From assembly GCA_017433415.1 (NCBI GenBank), contig JAFRHI010000023.1, positions 16,520-80,519 of the forward strand: a stretch of 64,000 nucleotides of DNA. Direction: 5' to 3'. Position 1 is the stretch's first letter. Each line of letters starts with the position of its first letter. The position numbers and the translations under genes were made by a program. The notes under the pieces are model-generated. The model saw only the letters and a program-made list of their open reading frames with translations, did no database searches and was not told the origin of the DNA. Positions 43,936 to 53,329 of the stretch are shown one piece after another. The DNA comes from Bacilli bacterium (GTDB taxonomy: Bacteria > Bacillota_I > Bacilli_A > RF39 > UBA660).

Positions 43936-44214
43936 ATGAAATTAGTTAAAATAGGAGCTATTTGGTGTGGTGGCTGTTTAGTCATGAATAAAGTGTGGTC
44001 AAGGTTAAAGGAAAATTATTCTTTTGACTTTGTTGAACTTGATTATGATATGGATGAAGAAGAAGTGTTAAAATATAGTCCAGGGGATATTTTACCTGTT
44101 TTTATATTGTTTTCTAATGATACAGAAATATTAAGAATAGTTGGAGAAATATCTTATGAAGAAATGGCTAAAAAGATAGATGAAGTTGGTGATAAAGTTG
44201 AGAAAAATAGTTAA
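43936..44214 (+). CDS. Thioredoxin-like protein with WCGGC active site
   Basis: 92 residues, no signal peptide, so cytosolic. Thioredoxin core: KIGAIWCGGCLVMNKVWSRLKENY, then VELDYDMDEEEVLKYSPGDILPVFILFSNDTEILRIVGEIS with cis-Pro in LPVF. The CGGC active site differs from the CGPC of standard thioredoxin, which suggests an altered redox potential. It begins one base after the desulfurase stop and its end overlaps the CcdA-fusion gene. It may pass electrons to that membrane reductase. Confidence 0.85.
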   Translation: MKLVKIGAIWCGGCLVMNKVWSRLKENYSFDFVELDYDMDEEEVLKYSPGDILPVFILFSNDTEILRIVGEISYEEMAKKIDEVGDKVEKNS

Positions 44215-45415
44215 TTCTTTAATATTAATTTTTTCTTTTTTATTTTTGCCTTTTGTAGTAAATGCTAAAGAGAATGATATAAAGTTATATTTATTCTATG
44301 GTGATGGTTGCCCTCATTGTGCGGAAGAAGAAAAGTTTTTAAGTACTATTGAAGATAAATATGATAATTTAGAAATTGTTCGCTATGAAGTTTGGTATGA
44401 TGATAGTAATGCATTATTACTTAAGGATGTTGAAAGAGCTTTTGGTATTACAAGAAGTGGTGTTCCAACGACTGTTATTGGTAATACAACATTTAGTGGT
44501 TATGCTGATGTTGTTGGAAAAAAGATAGAAAGAGCAATTGAATATTATTCTGATAATGATTATGTTGATCAAGTTGTAAAAATAAAAGAAGGAACTTTTG
44601 ATTATAATACGGGAATTGGTGAAGATCAGTTTTCGGAAGAAGAAGATATTACAGATAGTGAAATGACTATTAATATTCCATTTGTAGGTGCGGTTAATTT
44701 AAAAAAGGCATCTCTTCTAGCTTCTGCTGTTGTAATAGGATTAGTTGATGGTTTTAATCCTTGTGCTATGTGGATACTATTATTTTTAATTAGTGTTTTA
44801 ATAGGAATGAAGAATAAAAAAAGAATGTGGATATTGGGTCTTACATTTTTAGTGACATCGGCATTGGTATATATGCTTATTATGTTATCTTGGATACAAA
44901 TTGCGGTTAAAATTACGGCTATTGTTTGGATAAGAAATATAATTGCGGTTATTGCTTTGATTGGTGCTTTTATAAATATTCGTAGTTATATTAGAAGTAA
45001 TGATAGTGGTTGTGAAGTAGTGGATGATAAAAAAAGAAAAACGATTTTTAAAAAAATTCGTAAATTTACACATGAAAAAAGTCTTTTTTTAGCTTTTTTT
45101 GGAGTAGTGGGACTTGCTGTATCAGTAAATTTAGTTGAACTTGCTTGTTCTGCAGGACTTCCTCTTGTATTTACAGAGTTACTTGTTTTGAATAATGTTT
45201 CTTCTGTTATGAAGTTTGTTTATATGTTTGTTTATATTTTATTCTTTTTATTAGATGACTTAATAATATTTTTTATTGCTATGTTTACAATGAAAGTAAC
45301 AGGCATATCTACTAAATATAATAGATATTCACATCTTTTAGGTGGAATTATTATGGTTATAATAGGTGTTTTGCTTTTGTTTAAACCAGGATGGTTAATG
45401 TTTCAATTTAAATAG
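44180..45415 (+). CDS. Thioredoxin-fold plus CcdA/DsbD-like membrane electron transporter
   Basis: 411 residues. A signal sequence (about 1-29) is followed by an extracytoplasmic thioredoxin-fold domain with CPHC (GDGCPHCAEEE), a cis-Pro segment SGVPTTV, and a spacer. The C-terminal half is a six-helix CcdA/DsbD-like domain with the paired cysteines in DGFNPCAMW and NLVELACSAGLP. Such proteins carry electrons across the membrane to outside thiols. ATG 44180 overlaps the preceding gene by 35 bp and has a poor ribosome binding site; TTG 44198 with GGTGAT upstream is an equally good start and gives a cleaner signal peptide. Possible role: keep the many Cys-rich surface proteins correctly folded (inference). 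Confidence 0.85.
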   Translation: MKLVIKLRKIVNSLILIFSFLFLPFVVNAKENDIKLYLFYGDGCPHCAEEEKFLSTIEDKYDNLEIVRYEVWYDDSNALLLKDVERAFGITRSGVPTTVIGNTTFSGYADVVGKKIERAIEYYSDNDYVDQVVKIKEGTFDYNTGIGEDQFSEEEDITDSEMTINIPFVGAVNLKKASLLASAVVIGLVDGFNPCAMWILLFLISVLIGMKNKKRMWILGLTFLVTSALVYMLIMLSWIQIAVKITAIVWIRNIIAVIALIGAFINIRSYIRSNDSGCEVVDDKKRKTIFKKIRKFTHEKSLFLAFFGVVGLAVSVNLVELACSAGLPLVFTELLVLNNVSSVMKFVYMFVYILFFLLDDLIIFFIAMFTMKVTGISTKYNRYSHLLGGIIMVIIGVLLLFKPGWLMFQFK

Positions 45416-45444
45416 TTTACTTATTTTGAAAAATTGGGTATAAT
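45416..45444 (+). promoter_or_regulatory. Promoter before DUF1292 gene
   Basis: TTTACT (45416-45421), 17 bp, perfect TATAAT (45439-45444); GAAGGAG ribosome binding site follows. Confidence 0.65.
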
Positions 45445-45472
45445 ATAATTTAGAATAGAAGGAGTTTGTCGT

Positions 45473-45736
45473 ATGGAAGAGAACAGAAAAATCGTTATAC
45501 AGAATAGTGATGGTACAGCTATGGAGGTAGAATTAATTACATATTTAATTAGCGATGATAAGCTTCGATCATATCTTGTTTATTCGAAAGGTGAGAAAAA
45601 TATTCCTGGAGATGATGAGGTTATTTATATTACAAAATTTGTAAATGATAATAATGTTTATAAAGTTTTTGGAATTGAAAATGATGATGAATGGTCAGAA
45701 GTTCAAAAGCTTTTAAAAGCAATAGCAAATGCTTAG
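45473..45736 (+). CDS. DUF1292 family protein, copy 1
   Basis: 87 residues. The family pattern is visible: an opening I-x-x-x-DGTAMEVELITYL, then YLVYSKGEKN, then DEVIYITKFV, ending in DDEWSEVQKLLKAI. DUF1292 (YrzB-like) proteins are small acidic cytosolic proteins of unknown function. A second copy lies at 61812. Both copies are followed within about 20 bp by a gene for an acidic repeat or coiled-coil protein, which suggests a functional pair. Confidence 0.85.
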   Translation: MEENRKIVIQNSDGTAMEVELITYLISDDKLRSYLVYSKGEKNIPGDDEVIYITKFVNDNNVYKVFGIENDDEWSEVQKLLKAIANA

Positions 45737-45753
45737 ATAGGTGGTGGTTTTTA

Positions 45754-46827
45754 ATGGGTACGGAATATATCTTTGATAATAGAGAATATGATGTTGGTGT
45801 ACGTAATTTGAAGGCTACCATGTTTGACATAGTTGCTAGTGAAGAAGAGAGAACAGCAACACTTCAAGAAAAAGTTGCTAATGAAGGATATGAAGATTTA
45901 CAGGCTGGTTTAGTAGAAGTTTCTTCACTTCAAAGTGCTTGTTTGATGAATATTGTTAGAATAACTAATGAACTTGTAGAAACAATGAAACAACTTGATT
46001 CTTGTTCTAAAGAGACGAAGCGTATAGAGCAAGAAAGTATTAATAGAAAACTTGCTAGTGTTGGAAATAGTCAAGTGATGGATGATCCAAATGTTACTAT
46101 GACTAGTGATGAATCAATGACAAGCGAGGTAACATATGGTAATAATCAAGAACAGGAAGATTTTAATGAAGAAGCGGTAGTTGATACTCCTGTAGAAGAA
46201 GTAGCTGCTGATATTTCTTTAGATGCTGAACCACAAGAAGAAGTGGTTGCTGATGATCCTATAGAAGCTGTTCAACACGAAGAAGCAGTTGTTGATGCTA
46301 CTATAGATACTGCACCACAAGAAGAAGTGGTAGTTGATACTCCTATAGATACTGCTCAACAAGAAGAAGTGGTTGTTGATACTTCTTCAGATGCTGCACC
46401 ACAGGAAGAGACACAGCCAGAAGTTAGTAATGAAGTTTTTGCACTTCCTGTTATTGAAGCTGATTCAGTTCAAGTGGAAGAGGCAAGTAATCCAGCAGCT
46501 ATTACTTTTGTTAGACAAGGAAGTAATGCTGACAGAGCAATACTTGTTACGCAAAAACAAAGTACTAATCTTCGAAATTCTAAAGATTCACAACAGGTTT
46601 TTGTTTCTCGTACTACAACTGATACTAATATGCAACCACAAGAAGTTGATAATAGCGTTGTAGAGCCAGTTGTGGATGACAAAAAGAAACAAATAGAAGA
46701 AATGTTAGAGCAAGCTAATGCATTATATAAAGAAGGTAAAACTCAAGATGCACAATCATTGTATGATGAAATAAGTGCATTAAATAAAGAATTACAAGCA
46801 GAAACTCAGAAGACTTTAGTAGCTTAG
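45754..46827 (+). CDS. Acidic repeat protein with coiled-coil ends, unknown
   Basis: 357 residues from ATG 45754 (AGGTGGTGG upstream). The N-terminus (about 1-105) is helical with heptads, the middle is acidic low complexity with four or five 14-residue repeats of the type QEEVVVDTPIDTAQ, and the C-terminus (about 310-355) is a coiled coil (KKQIEEMLEQANALYKEGK). No membrane helix or signal peptide. It follows DUF1292 copy 1 by 17 bp. The composition is close to that of the 62109 protein. Function unknown; a cytosolic scaffold is possible. Confidence 0.7.
   Translation: MGTEYIFDNREYDVGVRNLKATMFDIVASEEERTATLQEKVANEGYEDLQAGLVEVSSLQSACLMNIVRITNELVETMKQLDSCSKETKRIEQESINRKLASVGNSQVMDDPNVTMTSDESMTSEVTYGNNQEQEDFNEEAVVDTPVEEVAADISLDAEPQEEVVADDPIEAVQHEEAVVDATIDTAPQEEVVVDTPIDTAQQEEVVVDTSSDAAPQEETQPEVSNEVFALPVIEADSVQVEEASNPAAITFVRQGSNADRAILVTQKQSTNLRNSKDSQQVFVSRTTTDTNMQPQEVDNSVVEPVVDDKKKQIEEMLEQANALYKEGKTQDAQSLYDEISALNKELQAETQKTLVA
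46234..46401 (+). repeat. Four tandem 42-bp coding repeats
   Basis: Units at 46234, 46276, 46318 and 46360 each encode 14 residues of the form (Q/H)EE(V/A)V(V/A)D-x-x-I/S-(E/D)-x-A-(P/Q). Unit length is constant, so copy number could vary by slippage without a frameshift. Confidence 0.75.
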
Positions 46828-46852
46828 TATTGTTTTTGAAAGGAGAATCAAT

Positions 46853-47929
46853 ATGCATAACAGAAAAAGAAGCATTCAATTGTATTTTGCAAAAATATTG
46901 ATTCTTTTTTCGTTTGCTCTTTTTACATATGGTTTTATTTTAGATTTTAAAAATAGTAATAATTTGGTTAGTTCAATAATTGATCCTGTAAAGTCTGATA
47001 ACACAGTTTCAATGACTCCTGTAAGAGGAACAGAAGTTGTATCTGAGGAAAAACCTAATGATACGACTAAAGTTGAAAAAAATCCGGCAAATAATCCATC
47101 TGATGCAACAACTAATGAAGTACCTAATAATAGTAATAATGGTAATGTTAATAATACAAATAATGGTCAAATACCAAGTACTAATAATGGTTCTAGTAAT
47201 AGTAGTAGTAATTTTAATGTTCTTCCTCAGCAGCCAACAGTAGAAGATGCAAATAATAATTATAGACGTCAAATTGAAAATACATATGGTGTTACAATTA
47301 AATATGGTTCTGAGACAAATGGCTATACAGTAGGAGGAGTAGGAACTACCCCAATTACTGATCCTAATCAAATTACTAATGCTTTAAATGATTTGAAATA
47401 TTCACTAGCATTATACCCTAGTGGTTTGTTTGCAGAAATTAGAAATGGTGGAATTCCATTGACAATTATTTTAGTAAATAGTTATTCTGATAATACAATT
47501 ACTGGCGTTACGGATTCGGATTATAATTCTGCTACTATTTCGATTGCGACAATTTATCCTTTTGGAGAGTCTTTTTATCATGAGTCATATCATTATATTG
47601 AGAGATATATGTTTAAAAGAGGTGCTAATTATAATAGTTGGGATTTTTTTAATCCAGCAGAATTTTCTTATGGAAGTATAAGAAATGATTACTCTTATGC
47701 AAATACATTTTTAGAATCAGCACCGTTTGTTAATAATTATGCTCAAACAGATGCAGCAGAAGATAGGGCATCAACATTTGAGTATATGATGGCATCTAGT
47801 AAAGCAAGTTGCTTAAATTATGGAACTACGGTATGGCAAAAAGCTAATTTGATGGCTGAAAATATGGATGCTGTTTTATATACGGTAAGACCAGATGTTA
47901 AAGAATATTGGGAGAGATATTTATATTAA
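46853..47929 (+). CDS. Membrane-anchored putative zinc metallopeptidase (HEXXH)
   Basis: 358 residues. An N-terminal membrane helix (about 12-31) is followed by a long Asn/Ser/Thr-rich linker (about 45-130) and a globular domain. HESYH at 243-247 fits the HEXXH zinc-binding motif, and a Glu at about 303 in AAEDRASTFEY could be the third ligand as in gluzincins, where an E-x-x-x-(D/A) helix follows. The linker would carry the domain through the wall. AAGGAG precedes ATG 46853. The target is unknown. The family could not be named from sequence alone. Confidence 0.7.
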   Translation: MHNRKRSIQLYFAKILILFSFALFTYGFILDFKNSNNLVSSIIDPVKSDNTVSMTPVRGTEVVSEEKPNDTTKVEKNPANNPSDATTNEVPNNSNNGNVNNTNNGQIPSTNNGSSNSSSNFNVLPQQPTVEDANNNYRRQIENTYGVTIKYGSETNGYTVGGVGTTPITDPNQITNALNDLKYSLALYPSGLFAEIRNGGIPLTIILVNSYSDNTITGVTDSDYNSATISIATIYPFGESFYHESYHYIERYMFKRGANYNSWDFFNPAEFSYGSIRNDYSYANTFLESAPFVNNYAQTDAAEDRASTFEYMMASSKASCLNYGTTVWQKANLMAENMDAVLYTVRPDVKEYWERYLY

Positions 47930-47939
47930 GGAAGATGTT

Positions 47940-48461
47940 ATGAAAGAAGTAATAATTAATGATAATAGTCTAACTATGGATGATATAGAAAAAGAAGTCA
48001 TTCGTGTTAAGGCTTTTATTATAAATTCAAAAGGAAAAATACTAATTGCTCATAATAATAATACTTATCAATTTCCAGGTGGACATACTGAAGGTAATGA
48101 GACATTAGAAGATTGTCTTGTTCGAGAAATTAGAGAAGAGATAGGGATTGATGTAGAACATTTAGAAGAACCATTTTTTAGGGTTGTGACATTCGATAAT
48201 GATTATTTTGGAACAGGTAAGAAAGTTTTAAATAGTATTTATTATTATAGGATAATTACTGATCAAGAACCAGATCTTAGTAAAACACATTATGATGAAT
48301 TAGAGCTTGCTACTGATTTTAATTTGTATTATGTAAATTTTAAAAATTTAGATGCATTTTTAAATAAAGAAATTGCTTTAGGTAATATTGATCCAAAGAT
48401 AGGTAAAGAAATGCTTTTGGCGTTTGAGGAATATAAAAATAAATATGGAGGTATTTTATGA
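47940..48461 (+). CDS. Nudix hydrolase
   Basis: 173 residues from ATG 47940 (AAGGAAG upstream); a longer frame from 47895 would overlap the peptidase gene. The Nudix box is intact: GGHTEGNETLEDCLVREIRE followed by EIGID, with the two catalytic Glu of REIREE. The N-terminal VIRVKAFIIN strand and AHNNNTYQFPGG lead into it. These enzymes hydrolyse nucleoside diphosphates linked to other groups; the substrate is unknown. Its stop overlaps the galE start (ATGA), which hints at a link to nucleotide sugars. Confidence 0.88.
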   Translation: MKEVIINDNSLTMDDIEKEVIRVKAFIINSKGKILIAHNNNTYQFPGGHTEGNETLEDCLVREIREEIGIDVEHLEEPFFRVVTFDNDYFGTGKKVLNSIYYYRIITDQEPDLSKTHYDELELATDFNLYYVNFKNLDAFLNKEIALGNIDPKIGKEMLLAFEEYKNKYGGIL

Positions 48462-49477
48462 AAGTATTAGTTACCGGAGGACTTGGTTATATTGGTAGTC
48501 ATACAGTTGTAGAATTACTTAATGAAGGATATGAAGTTGTGGTTGTTGATAATTTGTCTAATTCTAGTATAGATGTATATGATAAGATTAAAATTATTAC
48601 AGGTAAGGATTTTCCTTTTTATGAAGAAGATGTTTGTATAGAGAAAAAACTGGATGAAATATTTTCTAAGGAAAAACCAGATGCTGTAATTCATTTCGCA
48701 GCTTATAAAGCAGTGGGAGAATCAGTGGAAAAACCAATTATGTATTATGAGAATAATCTTGTTTCAACAATGAAATTATGTAAGGTTATGAAAAAGCATA
48801 ATTGTAATGTTTTTGTATTTAGTTCTAGTGCTACTGTTTATGGAGATCCTGAAGTTCTACCAATTAAAGAGAGTGCCCGACTATCAACTACTAATCCTTA
48901 TGGTAGTACTAAGTTGATGAATGAACAAATACTAAAGGATGTGTGTATTTCCAATAAAGATTTTAGTGCGATGATTTTAAGATATTTTAATCCGATAGGA
49001 GCACATAAATCAGGGCTTATTGGGGAAAATCCAAATGGAATACCAAATAATTTAATGCCATATATTGTTAGAGTTGCTACTCGTGAATTGGAAATTCTTA
49101 GTATATTTGGAGATGATTATGATACACCAGATGGTACAGGAGTTAGAGATTATATTCATGTTGTTGATTTGGCAAAGGGACATATAAAGGCTTTGGAGAA
49201 GGCTTTTCAAGAAGCAGGTGTTAAATACTATAATTTAGGTACAGGAACAGGTTATAGTGTTTTAGAAATGGTTAAGAGTTTTGAAAAAGTTAATAATGTA
49301 AAGGTACCATATAAAATTGTCGGTAGACGTGCTGGTGATATTGCGGCATGTTATGCAGATCCTACCAAGGCATATAATGAGCTTGGTTGGAAAGCAGAAT
49401 TTGGTTTAGAAGATATGATGCGTGATTCTTATAACTTTGTTTTAAAATTAAATGATGAAAAAAGATCAAATGAGTAA
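48458..49477 (+). CDS. galE: UDP-glucose 4-epimerase
   Basis: 339 residues, short-chain dehydrogenase-type epimerase that interconverts UDP-glucose and UDP-galactose for sugar use and envelope glycans. NAD-binding GGLGYIG at 7-13, catalytic Ser in FSSSATVYG (about 121-129), and YxxxK as Tyr148-Lys152 in YGSTK. RYFNPIGAHKSGLIGENPNG and the RDYIHVVDLAKGH segment are hallmark GalE. Start overlaps the Nudix stop by 4 bp. A terminator follows. Confidence 0.96.
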   Translation: MKVLVTGGLGYIGSHTVVELLNEGYEVVVVDNLSNSSIDVYDKIKIITGKDFPFYEEDVCIEKKLDEIFSKEKPDAVIHFAAYKAVGESVEKPIMYYENNLVSTMKLCKVMKKHNCNVFVFSSSATVYGDPEVLPIKESARLSTTNPYGSTKLMNEQILKDVCISNKDFSAMILRYFNPIGAHKSGLIGENPNGIPNNLMPYIVRVATRELEILSIFGDDYDTPDGTGVRDYIHVVDLAKGHIKALEKAFQEAGVKYYNLGTGTGYSVLEMVKSFEKVNNVKVPYKIVGRRAGDIAACYADPTKAYNELGWKAEFGLEDMMRDSYNFVLKLNDEKRSNE

Positions 49478-49495
49478 TTTCATTTGATTTTTTTT
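49465..49495 (+). terminator. galE terminator
   Basis: Stem ATCAAATGA with TCATTTGAT, 6-base loop, then eight T. The left arm overlaps the last codons of galE. Confidence 0.85.
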
Positions 49496-49550
49496 CTGTT
49501 GTATTATAATAAAAAATACTGTATAATATATGTCGTTGGAGGGAATAATA

Positions 49551-50816
49551 ATGGCAAAAAAAGAAAATAAAAATATACATGAAATAAATGTTAAAATTGA
49601 AGGAAAAGATTGGTCTAATGCTGTTGATAAAGTTTTTGAGAAGAAGCAAAAAACAGTTAAAGTAGATGGTTTTAGAAAAGGAAAAGTTCCTAGAAGTGTT
49701 TATGAAAAGAAGTTTGGAAAAGAGTCTTTGTTCTTAGATGCTGCTAATGATGTATTACAAGATGCATATGTAAAAGCAATGGAAGATTCTAAATTAATAC
49801 CTGTAGTTCAACCTGCGGTTGATATTAAGGGTATTTCTGAAAAAGGTGTTGAATTTGTATTTAAAATTATTACAAAACCAGAAGTTAATGTTAAAAAATA
49901 TAAGGGATTAAAAATAAAACCAGAAAAAGTAGAAGTTACTGACGAGGAAGTTAATCATGAGTTAGGACATTTATTGGAAAGATATACAGAATTAGTTTCA
50001 AAGGATGGTAAAGTAGAATCTGGAGATGTTGCGATAATTGATTTTGAAGGATTCAAAGATGGAGTTGCTTTTGATGGTGGAAAAGGTGAAAATTATTCTT
50101 TAGAAATTGGTTCTAATACATTTATACCAGGTTTTGAAGAGCAAATTATAGGTATGAAAGTTGGAGAAGAGAAAGATTTAGATTTAACTTTTCCAGAAGA
50201 CTATGGAGCTAAAGATTTAGCTGGTGCTAAGGTTGTATTTAAAGTTAAAGTTAATGAAATTAAAGAAAAGAAGAGTCGTGAACTTGATGAAGAATTTTTT
50301 GAAGATTTAGGTATGGAAGGTATTGACTCAGAAGAAAAATTGAAGAAAGAGATAAAAGCTTCTATTACTGCTCAAAAAGAAGTTGAGGCAGAAAATAAAT
50401 ATATTGATAAAATTTTAGAAGAAGTAGGAAAAAATGTTGAAGTTGATATTCCTGAAGAAATGGTTGACGAAGAAGTAAATCGTTTGATGGGAAGATTTGA
50501 AGAACAAATGAAGATGCAAGGAGTTTCCCTAGATTTATATTATCAATTTACTAATTCTTCAGAAAAAGATTTAAGAAATCAAATGGAGAAAGAAGCATAT
50601 AATAATGTTTTATATCGTTTGATGTTAGAAGAAATAATGAATCTTGAAAAAATAGAAATTAGTGAAGAAGAAGCATTGAAAGAAGCAGAAGAACTAGCTA
50701 AAAAATATCAAATGGAAAAAGATGAATTCTTAAAGGAATTTGGTGGACTAGAAATGGTTCAATATGACTTAGAAATGCGCAAAGTAATGGAATTATTAAA
50801 GGAATTAAATAAGTAA
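49551..50816 (+). CDS. tig: Trigger factor
   Basis: 421 residues, ribosome-associated chaperone and peptidyl-prolyl isomerase. N-terminal ribosome-binding domain with the signature GFRKGKVPRSVYEKKFG (about 42-58), a central FKBP-type domain (about 155-240: SGDVAIIDFEGFKDGVAFDGG, GSNTFIPGFEEQIIGMKVGE), and a C-terminal helical domain (about 250-421). ATG 49551 is chosen for the GGAGGG upstream; an in-frame start at 49530 overlaps it. Length is usual for the family. Confidence 0.97.
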   Translation: MAKKENKNIHEINVKIEGKDWSNAVDKVFEKKQKTVKVDGFRKGKVPRSVYEKKFGKESLFLDAANDVLQDAYVKAMEDSKLIPVVQPAVDIKGISEKGVEFVFKIITKPEVNVKKYKGLKIKPEKVEVTDEEVNHELGHLLERYTELVSKDGKVESGDVAIIDFEGFKDGVAFDGGKGENYSLEIGSNTFIPGFEEQIIGMKVGEEKDLDLTFPEDYGAKDLAGAKVVFKVKVNEIKEKKSRELDEEFFEDLGMEGIDSEEKLKKEIKASITAQKEVEAENKYIDKILEEVGKNVEVDIPEEMVDEEVNRLMGRFEEQMKMQGVSLDLYYQFTNSSEKDLRNQMEKEAYNNVLYRLMLEEIMNLEKIEISEEEALKEAEELAKKYQMEKDEFLKEFGGLEMVQYDLEMRKVMELLKELNK

Positions 50817-50820
50817 TAAA

Positions 50821-50847
50821 AATCTGCATAAAGGTGCAGATTTTTTA
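50821..50847 (+). terminator. tig terminator
   Basis: Stem AATCTGCA with TGCAGATT, loop TAAAGG, then TTTTT. Confidence 0.85.
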
Positions 50848-50927
50848 TTTTTAAGTAGAAAAATGACATATGTATATTATTTATATTTTGTGTGTTTTTT
50901 ATAAAAGAATTTTATAGTTATAAATCA

Positions 50928-50955
50928 TTGAAAAAATTAATTTAATCTATATAAT
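50928..50955 (+). promoter_or_regulatory. lon promoter
   Basis: TTGAAA (50928-50933), 16 bp, perfect TATAAT (50950-50955), 38 bp before the lon ATG. No CIRCE or CtsR box is visible around it. Confidence 0.65.
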
Positions 50956-50992
50956 AGTAAGATGTATTTATTATTTGGAGGTGTAATATCGA

Positions 50993-53281
50993 ATGGAAAA
51001 ATTATTGGTATTAGTTGTTAACGATATGGTCATCTTCCCTAATAATGAAGTTAGAATTGAGTATGATAATCTGTATGATAAACAGATGATAGATATAGTT
51101 AATGAGATAGATGATGGATTAATGTTAATTGTTAATCCAATTGAGGAAAATAATATAGATATAACATCTTTTCCTAAATATGGTGTTTTGGGACGTTTAA
51201 AATTAAAAATGTCTGTTCCAAATGGAAAAACTAGAATAGTTATCGAAGGACTTGATCGTGTAGAGCTTTTTGGGGTAGAGCTTGATGGTAATTTTTATAA
51301 AGCTAATTATAAAGAAATTGAGGTTCCTTCTACTAGTGATGGTAAAGATTATTATAATATAGTTGTTAAATCTTTAGAAAATTATATTAATAAAGTTCCT
51401 TATATGGGTAATGCTATTTTAAGTCAAATGAATAGTGTTGATAATCTAAGTGATTTATGTGATTTAGTTGTTAGTTTTTTACCTATACCATATGAGGATA
51501 AGAAAAAATATATTACGGCAGTTGATCCAATTTCACGAGCTAAATATTTACTTCAAGATATGCGAAGAGATCTTAAATATGTAGAACTTGAGAGAAAGAT
51601 AGAAGCAGAAGTTGAAAAAGAATTAAATGAAACGCAGAAAGAATATTTTTTGCGTGAAAAAATTAAACTTATGCAAGAAGAACTTGGAGAGGGTAATTCT
51701 AAAGAAAGTGAAGTTGATCGCTTAAAGAAAAGAATTACTAAGTTAAAGTGTCCAGCTAAGGTTAAAGATAAGATTAAAAGAGAATTAGAGCGCTATGACA
51801 GCCTAAATAGTAATTCTCCAGAACTTGGAATGATAAGAGAATATTTAGAGTGGATGACTAATTTACCTTGGAGTAATTATACAAAGGATACTAATGACTT
51901 GATGAAGGTTAAAAATATTTTGGATAGTTCACATTATGCTTTGGAAGAAGTAAAAGATAGAGTTCTTGAATATTTAGCAGTAAAACAAAATACTAATAAT
52001 TTACGTAGTCCAATTTTGTGTTTAGTAGGTCCTCCTGGTGTTGGTAAAACATCACTTGCGATTAGTATTGCGAAAAGTTTAAATAGGAAAAGTGCAAAGA
52101 TTAGTGTTGGTGGAATTAATGATGAAGCAGAAATTGTAGGACATAGAAGGACATATATTGGTGCTTCTCCGGGAAGGATTATTCAAGGAATTAGGAAAGC
52201 TGGTACTACTAATCCTGTGTTTATTATTGATGAAATTGATAAAATGACTAAGGATATTAAGGGTGACCCCGCAAGTAGTTTATTGGAAGTGTTAGATCCA
52301 GAACAAAATAAGAAATTTTCTGATCATTATATTGAAGAAGAATTTGATTTATCAAAAGTAATGTTTATCGCAACAGCTAATTATGTGGAACAAATTCCAT
52401 ATGAACTTCGTGATAGATTAGAAATAATAAATATTTCTAGTTATACGGAATATGAGAAATTAGATATTGCGAAGAACCATTTAATACCAAAACAATTAGA
52501 AGAACATGGTCTTACTAGTTTACAAGTTCAGATTGATGATGATGTCATTATGCAAGTGATTAGATATTATACAAAAGAAGCAGGAGTAAGAGAACTTGAA
52601 AGAATTATTGCTACTTTGTTTAGGAAAATAGTAAAAAGATTATTATTAGATAAGTCTATAGCTTTCTATGATATAGATGATAAATTACTTGTAGAATTGT
52701 TAGGAAAAAAGAAATATAGTTATATGGAGACAAGTGAAGAGGATGAGGTTGGTGTAGTAAATGGTATGGCTTATACAGTTTTTGGTGGTGATGTTTTACC
52801 AATAGAAGCCAATCTTTTTAAAGGAAAAGGTGAACTTATTCTAACAGGATCTTTAGGAGATGTTATGCAAGAGTCTTGTCATATAGCTCTTGATTATATT
52901 AAATCTAATATGGATAAATTTGGGATAGATTCAAAAGTATTTGATGAACATGATATACATGTTCATGTTCCAGAAGGGGCTGTTAATAAAGATGGACCTT
53001 CTGCTGGTATTACTATTACAACAACTCTAATTAGTCTGTTTACAAATAAAAAAGTTAGTAAGAAGGTTGCTATGACTGGAGAGATTACACTAAGAGGTAG
53101 AGTCCTTGGTATAGGTGGTTTAAAAGAAAAAGTAATTGGGGCTCATAGAGCAGGAATTAAAACTATTTTTATTCCAAAAGAAAATGAGAAGGATTTAGAT
53201 GAAATTCCTAAAGAAGTAAAAAAAGATATAAAATTTATTACTGTTAATAATTATAATGAAATATATAAAAAGTTATTTTAA
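50993..53281 (+). CDS. lon: ATP-dependent protease Lon
   Basis: 762 residues. Cytosolic AAA+ protease that degrades damaged and regulatory proteins. N-terminal substrate domain (about 1-200), a coiled helical part, AAA+ module with Walker A GPPGVGKT at 346-353 and Walker B FIIDEID at about 410-416, and the protease domain with the Ser670-Lys713 dyad (KDGPSAGIT; GGLKEKVIGAHRAG). All motifs are intact; the length is slightly shorter than most Lon proteins (about 780-810). GGAGGTG precedes ATG 50993. Confidence 0.97.
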   Translation: MEKLLVLVVNDMVIFPNNEVRIEYDNLYDKQMIDIVNEIDDGLMLIVNPIEENNIDITSFPKYGVLGRLKLKMSVPNGKTRIVIEGLDRVELFGVELDGNFYKANYKEIEVPSTSDGKDYYNIVVKSLENYINKVPYMGNAILSQMNSVDNLSDLCDLVVSFLPIPYEDKKKYITAVDPISRAKYLLQDMRRDLKYVELERKIEAEVEKELNETQKEYFLREKIKLMQEELGEGNSKESEVDRLKKRITKLKCPAKVKDKIKRELERYDSLNSNSPELGMIREYLEWMTNLPWSNYTKDTNDLMKVKNILDSSHYALEEVKDRVLEYLAVKQNTNNLRSPILCLVGPPGVGKTSLAISIAKSLNRKSAKISVGGINDEAEIVGHRRTYIGASPGRIIQGIRKAGTTNPVFIIDEIDKMTKDIKGDPASSLLEVLDPEQNKKFSDHYIEEEFDLSKVMFIATANYVEQIPYELRDRLEIINISSYTEYEKLDIAKNHLIPKQLEEHGLTSLQVQIDDDVIMQVIRYYTKEAGVRELERIIATLFRKIVKRLLLDKSIAFYDIDDKLLVELLGKKKYSYMETSEEDEVGVVNGMAYTVFGGDVLPIEANLFKGKGELILTGSLGDVMQESCHIALDYIKSNMDKFGIDSKVFDEHDIHVHVPEGAVNKDGPSAGITITTTLISLFTNKKVSKKVAMTGEITLRGRVLGIGGLKEKVIGAHRAGIKTIFIPKENEKDLDEIPKEVKKDIKFITVNNYNEIYKKLF

Positions 53282-53305
53282 GAAGAATATTAATTCTTCT
53301 TTTTT
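53281..53305 (+). terminator. lon terminator
   Basis: Stem AGAAGAAT with ATTCTTCT, loop ATTA, T run. Confidence 0.8.
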
Positions 53306-53329
53306 CATACTTTTATTTAGGAGGATATT

